A stretch of 64,000 nt of DNA, from contig JAEUJN010000043.1 of NCBI GenBank assembly GCA_016794595.1, positions 1-64,000 on the forward strand. The letters are read 5' to 3'. The notes under the pieces are model-generated. The model was not told where the DNA came from and did no database searches. It saw only the letters and a program-made list of their open reading frames with translations. Both the position numbers and the translations under genes were made by a program. This DNA comes from Kineosporiaceae bacterium. GTDB lineage: Bacteria > Actinomycetota > Actinomycetes > Actinomycetales > Kineosporiaceae. This document shows positions 59,621 through 64,000 of this stretch, piece after piece. The first letter of the stretch is position 1; every line of letters begins with the position of its first letter.

Positions 59621-59965
59621 ATGACCAGAGCGACCTCCGGGCGAGCGGCGGACGGCGCGGCACCGCGGTTCGCGTTCAGCTCCACCCTGTGGGTGTGGTC
59701 GGGATCCGGTGGCGGGTCATGGCATTTCGTGACCGTCCCCGAGGACGTGAGCGACGACATCGCGGACCTGACCACGGGGATGCGTGGCGGGTTCGGGTCG
59801 GTCAAGGTCCGCGCGCGGCTCGGCGGGACGACGTTCGAGACCTCACTGTTCCCCTCGACCGAGCACCGCGCCTACCTGCTGCCGGTGAAGAAGTCGGTGC
59901 GCACCGGCGAGCAGGTCTCCGCCGGTGATCAGGTCGACATCCAGTTGGACCTGCTGCACCTCTGA
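59621..59965 (+). CDS. DUF1905 family protein
   Basis: 114-residue beta-rich protein. FSSTLWVWSGSGGGSWHFVTVPEDVSDDI and the SVKVRARLGGTTFETSLFP block are the DUF1905 pattern, a small double-psi or barrel-like domain of unknown function. The start is fixed by TAGGCT 6 bases upstream. A palindromic repeat starts within 2 bases of its stop codon. Confidence 0.9.
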   Translation: MTRATSGRAADGAAPRFAFSSTLWVWSGSGGGSWHFVTVPEDVSDDIADLTTGMRGGFGSVKVRARLGGTTFETSLFPSTEHRAYLLPVKKSVRTGEQVSAGDQVDIQLDLLHL

Positions 59966-59966
59966 C

Positions 59967-60026
59967 CCACCCCCTCGTGATCATGCACTTTCGACTGGTC
60001 GAAAGTGCATGATCACGGGGGGGTGG
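59967..60026. repeat. Palindromic repeat, copy E
   Basis: 60-bp palindrome with the TG-centred core as in copies A and C. Its private arms CCACCCCCTCG and CGGGGGGGTGG pair throughout, with one T-G wobble (59975/60018). It lies between the DUF1905 stop and the promoter of the ABC operon, 14 bp before TATATT. Confidence 0.9.
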
Positions 60027-60040
60027 TGTAGCAGGAGTGC

Positions 60041-60046
60041 TATATT
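60041..60046 (+). promoter_or_regulatory. -10 box (TATATT) of the ABC operon
   Basis: TATATT, 7 bases, ATG at 60054, no ribosome site. The palindromic repeat ends just upstream, close to where a -35 box would lie. Confidence 0.5.
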
Positions 60047-60053
60047 TCGGCCT

Positions 60054-61013
60054 ATGGCCATGACAGACCGTCCGGTCATCGAGGTGGCCGGCCTCCAGAT
60101 GTCCTACGGGTCCACCGCCGTCCTGCGCGGGGTGGAGCTGCGCGTGGACGCTGGGGAGGTCGTCGTCCTGCTCGGCCCGAACGGTGCCGGAAAGACCACC
60201 TCGATCGAGATCCTGGAGGGCTTCCGCGCGGCGTCCGCCGGGTCGGTCCGGGTGCTCGGGGCCGACCCGCTGACGGCCGGGGAGGCGTGGCGGGCCCGGG
60301 TGGGTGTCGTCCTGCAGTCGTGGCGCGACCACGCCCGGTGGCGGGTCCGTGAGCTGCTCGTCCACCTGGGCGAGTTCTACCGGCCCTTCTCCACCCCGCA
60401 GCGTCCGCGCCCGTGGGATGCCGACGAGTTGCTGGCCCGAGTCGGGCTCGCCGACAAGGCATCCCGCCAGATCATGGGACTGTCGGGCGGCGAGCGACGG
60501 CGACTGGACGTGGCGGTCGGTCTGGTGGGCCGACCGGAGCTGCTGTTCCTCGACGAACCCACCGCCGGCTTCGATCCCCAGGCGCGCAGGGACTTCCACG
60601 ACCTGATCCGCAGCCTGGCCGATGCCGAGGTCACGATCCTGTTCACCACCCACGATCTCGACGAGGCCGAGCGACTCGCCGACCGGATCCTGGTCCTGGC
60701 CGGGGGACGGATCATCGCCGACGCCTCGCCGGACTCCCTGCGCCGCCAGGTCGGTTCCACCACCGAGGTGCGCTGGGCCCGGGACGGCCTGACCCATGTG
60801 CACTCGACCGAGACCCCGGCCGACTTCCTGCGTGAGGTGCTGAACGCCCCCGGTGGGCCGGTCACCGATCTCGAGGTGCGCCGGGCCAGCCTGGAGGATG
60901 CCTACCTGTCCCTGGTCCACCGGCTCGAGGCGGCCTCGCCCGAGGCGGACACCGAGGCCGCCGTGCGCGATTTCATCGGCAGCGCCACGGCGTCCAGGCA
61001 CGAGGAGGGCTGA
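60054..61013 (+). CDS. ABC transporter ATP-binding protein
   Basis: 319-residue ATPase of an ABC-2 exporter: Walker A GPNGAGKTT, signature LSGGERRRLDV, Walker B LLFLDEPTAGFDP and switch His in TTHDLDEAERLADRI. The C-terminal extension includes a conserved-looking SLEDAYLSLV segment found in exporter ATPases. An internal ATG at 60060 is an alternative start. The permease gene follows after 5 bases. Confidence 0.93.
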   Translation: MAMTDRPVIEVAGLQMSYGSTAVLRGVELRVDAGEVVVLLGPNGAGKTTSIEILEGFRAASAGSVRVLGADPLTAGEAWRARVGVVLQSWRDHARWRVRELLVHLGEFYRPFSTPQRPRPWDADELLARVGLADKASRQIMGLSGGERRRLDVAVGLVGRPELLFLDEPTAGFDPQARRDFHDLIRSLADAEVTILFTTHDLDEAERLADRILVLAGGRIIADASPDSLRRQVGSTTEVRWARDGLTHVHSTETPADFLREVLNAPGGPVTDLEVRRASLEDAYLSLVHRLEAASPEADTEAAVRDFIGSATASRHEEG

Positions 61014-61018
61014 TCGCC

Positions 61019-61867
61019 GTGGGGATCACCGGAGGGATCGCCCGCAGCGCCCTGCGCCAGGCGCGGATCGAGCTGCGGGTGCAATGGATGTCCTGGACGG
61101 CCCTGGGCTGGCTGGTCTTCCCGGCCATCGGCTTGGTCGTCCTGTTCTTCCTGCGCGACCAGGACGTCATGGGCAGTCAGGTCACCCTGGCGCAGATCGG
61201 CATCCCCGGCCTGCTCGCCATGAACCTGGTCAGTACCGGGGTGATGGGCGTGGGCGGCCAGCTCCAGACCGAGCGGGACGACGGGACCCTGTTGCGCGCC
61301 AAGGCGATCCCCCACGGCATGCAGACGCACCTGCTGGCCAACGTGCTGGTGTTCACCGCCACCGCGCTGATCCCGGTGATCATCATGGTGATCGCCGCCT
61401 CGTTCATGGTGGACGGCATCACGCCCCGGGACCCCGTCGCATGGCTGCGCTTCGCCGGGGTCGCAGTCCTGGGACTGTTCGCCACCCTGCCGATCGGGGC
61501 GTTGCTCGGGGCGTTGATGCGCAGCCCGGTGGTGCTGGGCATCTCCAGCCTGTTCCTCTACGGCGCGATGGCGATCTCCGGGATCTTCTACCCGCTCGGC
61601 GCCCTGCCGGGCTGGCTGCAATGGGTCGGCCAGGTGCTGCCGACCTACTGGCTCGGAATCGGGCTGCGCTCGGCATTGCTGCCGCCCGAGGCGGTGCTGC
61701 TCGAGCTGGGCGGTTCGTGGCGGGTCGGGCCGATGATCATCGTTCTGGGGGCCTGGGCCCTGCTCGGGTTGACCCTCGCCCCGGCAGCCCTGCGGCGGAT
61801 GGCGCGCAAGCAGTCCGGGTCCCAGGTGGCCGCGGCGCGCGACCGGGTCATGTCCCGCGGGTACTGA
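61019..61867 (+). CDS. ABC-2 type transporter permease
   Basis: 282-residue permease with six membrane segments. GVGGQLQTERDDGTLLRAKAIP is the cytoplasmic coupling segment of ABC-2 permeases, and SGIFYPLGALPGWLQWVGQVLPTYWLG the conserved motif near the fifth segment. With the upstream ATPase it forms an exporter (drug/lipid type). GGAGG lies upstream of the GTG at 61019. Confidence 0.92.
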   Translation: MGITGGIARSALRQARIELRVQWMSWTALGWLVFPAIGLVVLFFLRDQDVMGSQVTLAQIGIPGLLAMNLVSTGVMGVGGQLQTERDDGTLLRAKAIPHGMQTHLLANVLVFTATALIPVIIMVIAASFMVDGITPRDPVAWLRFAGVAVLGLFATLPIGALLGALMRSPVVLGISSLFLYGAMAISGIFYPLGALPGWLQWVGQVLPTYWLGIGLRSALLPPEAVLLELGGSWRVGPMIIVLGAWALLGLTLAPAALRRMARKQSGSQVAAARDRVMSRGY

Positions 61868-61878
61868 GGCGGCGACCC

Positions 61879-62115
61879 GTGTCCGACCAGGTGCACAACC
61901 GGATCGCCATGCTGCGCGCCGAGCGCGGCGTCTCGCGACGGCAGCTGGCCGACGCCCTGGGCGTGCACTACCAGACCATCGGCTACCTGGAACGCGGCGA
62001 GTACTCCCCCAGCCTGCACCTGGCGCTACGGATCGCCGCCTTCTTCAGCGTGCCGGTCGAGGTGGTGTTCTCCACCGAGCCCTTCCCCCTGCTGGGCAGC
62101 GGCCGCGCCGGCTGA
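61879..62115 (+). CDS. XRE-family HTH regulator of the ABC operon
   Basis: 78-residue Cro/CI-type protein that is essentially one HTH domain: NRIAMLRAERGVSRRQLADALGVHYQTIGYLERGEYSPSLHLALRIAAFF. Small proteins of this kind often accompany ABC-2 exporter genes as their regulator. It follows the permease stop by 11 bases and ends the operon. GTG start at 61879; no strong ribosome site. Confidence 0.9.
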   Translation: MSDQVHNRIAMLRAERGVSRRQLADALGVHYQTIGYLERGEYSPSLHLALRIAAFFSVPVEVVFSTEPFPLLGSGRAG

Positions 62116-62121
62116 CGCGAG

Positions 62122-62161
62122 CCCACGCACTTTCGAACAGTCGAAAGTGCATGATCACGGG
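62122..62161. repeat. Palindromic repeat, copy F, decayed
   Basis: The right half is intact (TCGAAAGTGCATGATCACGGG), but the left half has lost about six bases (GTGATC) and carries one change, leaving CCCACGCACTTTCGA. The centre is ACAG. The pairing arms are reduced to about 10 bp. It separates the convergent XRE and GNAT genes. Confidence 0.8.
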
Positions 62162-62617
62162 TTACAGGGTGCGGGTCATGAAGGTCGACAGTGGGTCGGG
62201 ACGGTAGGAACCGAACGGCTCGCACTCGACGAACCCGTGCCGCGCGTACAGCGCCCGCGCCGGCGCGAAGAACTTCTCCGAGCCGGTCTCGAGGCTCACC
62301 CGGGTGAACCCTCGAGCACGGGCGTGGTCGAGGATGTGGGCCACCAACCGCGAGGCGATCCCGCGGCGCAGGTGACTGTTCGCCGTCCGCATCGACTTGA
62401 GTTCGGCGTGCACCGCGTCCAACGGCTTCAGTGCTCCGCAGGCGACCAGCGCCCCGTCCTCCCGCACGCTCCACACCGTGGCGCCGCCGGTTCGCAGGTC
62501 GTCCAGGTCGAGGGTGTGGGTGCTCTCCGGCGGGGTGATCGAGCGCAGCTGGGCCGTGTGCTCGGCGAGGAACCGGGCGATCTCCGGCCCGGTCAGGGGA
62601 TCGATCCTGATGTCCAC
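62162..62617 (-). CDS. GNAT acetyltransferase
   Basis: 151-residue N-acetyltransferase. LRRGIASRLVAHILDHARARGFTRVSLETGS is the acetyl-CoA site (R-R-G-I-A), preceded by AELKSMRTANS (beta strand 4) and followed by LYARHGFVECEPFGSY (typical of YncA/ElaA-like proteins acting on amino acids or drugs). The stop codon is at the end of the decayed palindrome. GTG at 62617; TATCCT lies 8 bases before it. Confidence 0.92.
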   Translation of the reverse strand: MDIRIDPLTGPEIARFLAEHTAQLRSITPPESTHTLDLDDLRTGGATVWSVREDGALVACGALKPLDAVHAELKSMRTANSHLRRGIASRLVAHILDHARARGFTRVSLETGSEKFFAPARALYARHGFVECEPFGSYRPDPLSTFMTRTL

Positions 62618-62662
62618 GACCGATCAGGATAGGCACCGTGTGGGGCGCCCAGAGACGTCTGT

Positions 62663-63988
62663 GTGAGCAAGGTGCTCAACGCGGGGACGCCGGATGCCGA
62701 GACAGCCGGGGTGACCTCCCACCTGCCTGAGTCGAGCGCACGCCGTCGGCCCAGCGCCGACTTCTCGCTGACCGGACCGCTGATCGGCCCGCTGTGGATC
62801 GCCGCGGGGATCAGCATGTTCCTGGCAGCCCTGCTGTCGGCGACCGGTGGCCGGTGGGTGCTGCTGCCGGTGGGGGTGATCACCCTGCTGACAGGTGCGG
62901 CCCTCACCCGGGTCGAGGTGGCCAGGTTGCCCCGGCCCCTGCTGGTGGGCAGCGCCTACTTCGCGGTGCTGGTCATGGCGGTGGCCAGTGGGTTCAGCCG
63001 CGGGACGCTGTTGGTGTTCGTGGCCATGGTGCCGGCACTGCTGGTCTGGGTCGGCCTGGCGATGGAGTTGTCCCACCTGGTCGCCATCGTCGCTCTGTGC
63101 GAAGTGGTGCTGTTGCTCGCCGGTGCCGCCGCCGACGGCCTGCGTGACGGGCTGGCCACCGTGGCGCTGACCCTCCCGCTGTTCGCGGCCACCAGTGGTG
63201 CCTGCTTCACCTTCCGCCGGCTGCTCGACAGCGAGAAGGTCAACGGGGAGCAGGCTCGTGACCACGCCCGTGCGGTCGAGGCGGATGCCAGGGCGCGGTC
63301 GGAGGCCGAACAGCAGGAACTCGCCGCGCAGGCGGCAGTTCGACTGCAGGCCCGCGAGCGCCTCCAGGCGAACCTGGCCACCCAGGCGAGCGAGCTCGCT
63401 GCCGCCTCGGCCGAGGTCAGCGATCAGACCCAGACCGTCGCGACGGCTGCGGAGCAGATGTCCAGCTCGTTCTCCGAGATCAACCGGACGGCGCAGGCGA
63501 GCGAGGAGATCACCGCGAGTGTCGCCGAGATCGCCCGCCGCGCCCAGACCGTGATGGAGGAGCTGTCCTCCTCCAGCTCCGAGATCATGACCGCCTCGAG
63601 CGTCATCCGGGGCGTGGCCGAGAAGACGAACCTGCTCGCGCTCAACGCCACCATCGAGTCGGCCCGGGCCGGCGACACCGGGCGCGGGTTCGCCGTGGTC
63701 GCCCAGGAGGTCAAGGACCTCGCTCGCCAGTCCGGACAGCACGCCGACACGATCAGCGGCACCTTGGCCCAGGTCGAACAGCAGGTCCGCGCCGCCGTGG
63801 CCCACGTCGTCGAGATCACCTCGCGCATGCAGGAACTCCAGAGCCAGAACGGCACCCTGGCCTCGGCGATGGAACAGCAGAGTGCGGCCGTCGGCCAGAT
63901 CGTCCAGAGCATCCACCAGACGGCCGGCCAGACCGAGCGGATCACCGAGGGGATCCGCTCGGTCGAGCAGATCGCCCAGCAGGCCTGA
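62663..63988 (+). CDS. Methyl-accepting chemotaxis protein with a polytopic membrane sensor
   Basis: 441-residue receptor. The N-terminal 190 residues form about six membrane segments without a large external ligand domain, then a coiled coil and the signalling domain with the conserved hairpin tip [38 protein letters not shown], which docks CheA/CheW. No HAMP domain is evident. No che or flagellar genes are in the window, so it is an orphan receptor, possibly sensing energy or membrane state. The GTG at 62663 is used. The gene is complete and ends 12 bases before the window edge. Confidence 0.93.
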   Translation: MSKVLNAGTPDAETAGVTSHLPESSARRRPSADFSLTGPLIGPLWIAAGISMFLAALLSATGGRWVLLPVGVITLLTGAALTRVEVARLPRPLLVGSAYFAVLVMAVASGFSRGTLLVFVAMVPALLVWVGLAMELSHLVAIVALCEVVLLLAGAAADGLRDGLATVALTLPLFAATSGACFTFRRLLDSEKVNGEQARDHARAVEADARARSEAEQQELAAQAAVRLQARERLQANLATQASELAAASAEVSDQTQTVATAAEQMSSSFSEINRTAQASEEITASVAEIARRAQTVMEELSSSSSEIMTASSVIRGVAEKTNLLALNATIESARAGDTGRGFAVVAQEVKDLARQSGQHADTISGTLAQVEQQVRAAVAHVVEITSRMQELQSQNGTLASAMEQQSAAVGQIVQSIHQTAGQTERITEGIRSVEQIAQQA

Positions 63989-64000
63989 CGAGTCGCGCCG

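Overview
The window is a chromosomal segment from a high-G+C actinobacterium. Support comes from the base composition (about 70% G+C by eye outside the first gene), the family content (F420-type and LLM oxidoreductases, PPK2, secreted HNH nuclease, DUF5302, DUF4230, HTH_42, LtrA), and the many genes whose -10 box lies only 6-7 bases before the start codon, which is typical of leaderless actinobacterial transcripts. A methyl-accepting chemotaxis protein hints at a motile lineage, but the genus cannot be named from sequence alone. No rRNA, tRNA, CRISPR array, IS element or origin was recognised.

Layout. 1-2.7 kb: a lower-G+C secreted sulfatase with fibronectin-type modules, probably acquired. 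2.8-8.5 kb: secreted HNH nuclease, Gfo/Idh/MocA oxidoreductase, and a transmembrane Ser/Thr kinase next to a kinase-less paralogue of its extracellular domain. 8.7-20 kb: Hsp20 under a CIRCE operator, DUF1648 membrane protein, ankyrin lipoprotein, MarR regulator, polytopic membrane protein, an OmpR-type two-component system, HTH_42 protein, MFS carrier, an ADAREAA-repeat protein, a beta-propeller-like secreted protein and a pirin. 20-26.6 kb: amidase, Fic protein with a phased repeat array upstream, and a TetR regulator diverging from a DJ-1/F420-reductase-like/LtrA operon. 26.6-36.7 kb: HxlR, epimerase, kynurenine degradation pair (kynB-kynU), YciO, DUF5302, a coupled DUF2461/adenylyltransferase-like pair, a membrane-anchored GH26 enzyme, DUF4230 and RNase HI. 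36.7-48.6 kb: GbsR-like regulator diverging from a two-gene ABC exporter, two small membrane proteins, a saccharopine-dehydrogenase-like reductase, DHA2 exporter, a serine-hydrolase-like lipoprotein that has lost its catalytic Ser and Lys, an APC permease coupled to a universal stress protein, and a renalase-like flavoprotein. 48.7-64 kb: FeS-type photolyase, a ComB-GNAT fusion, DinB protein, MFS exporter, LLM oxidoreductase, FMN reductase, PIG-L deacetylase, PPK2, two GNATs, CoA-binding protein, ArfB, DUF1905, an ABC transporter with its own XRE regulator, and a chemotaxis receptor.

Most genes are single transcription units or two- to three-gene operons with ATGA/GTGA stop-start overlaps (24.0-26.6, 28.2-30.2, 32.1-32.8, 37.3-39.8, 40.0-40.9, 45.3-47.6 and 60.1-62.1 kb).

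Two non-coding systems stand out. The first is a family of six palindromes sharing the core TGATCATGCACTTTCGA. In the intact copies the inverted-repeat arms run on into flanking bases that differ from copy to copy yet stay complementary. The second is the region upstream of the Fic gene: nine GTTGGA/TCCAAC boxes, six in two triads with 21-bp spacing and three more at exact 12-bp spacing beside a TTGGAG-N17-TACTCT promoter.
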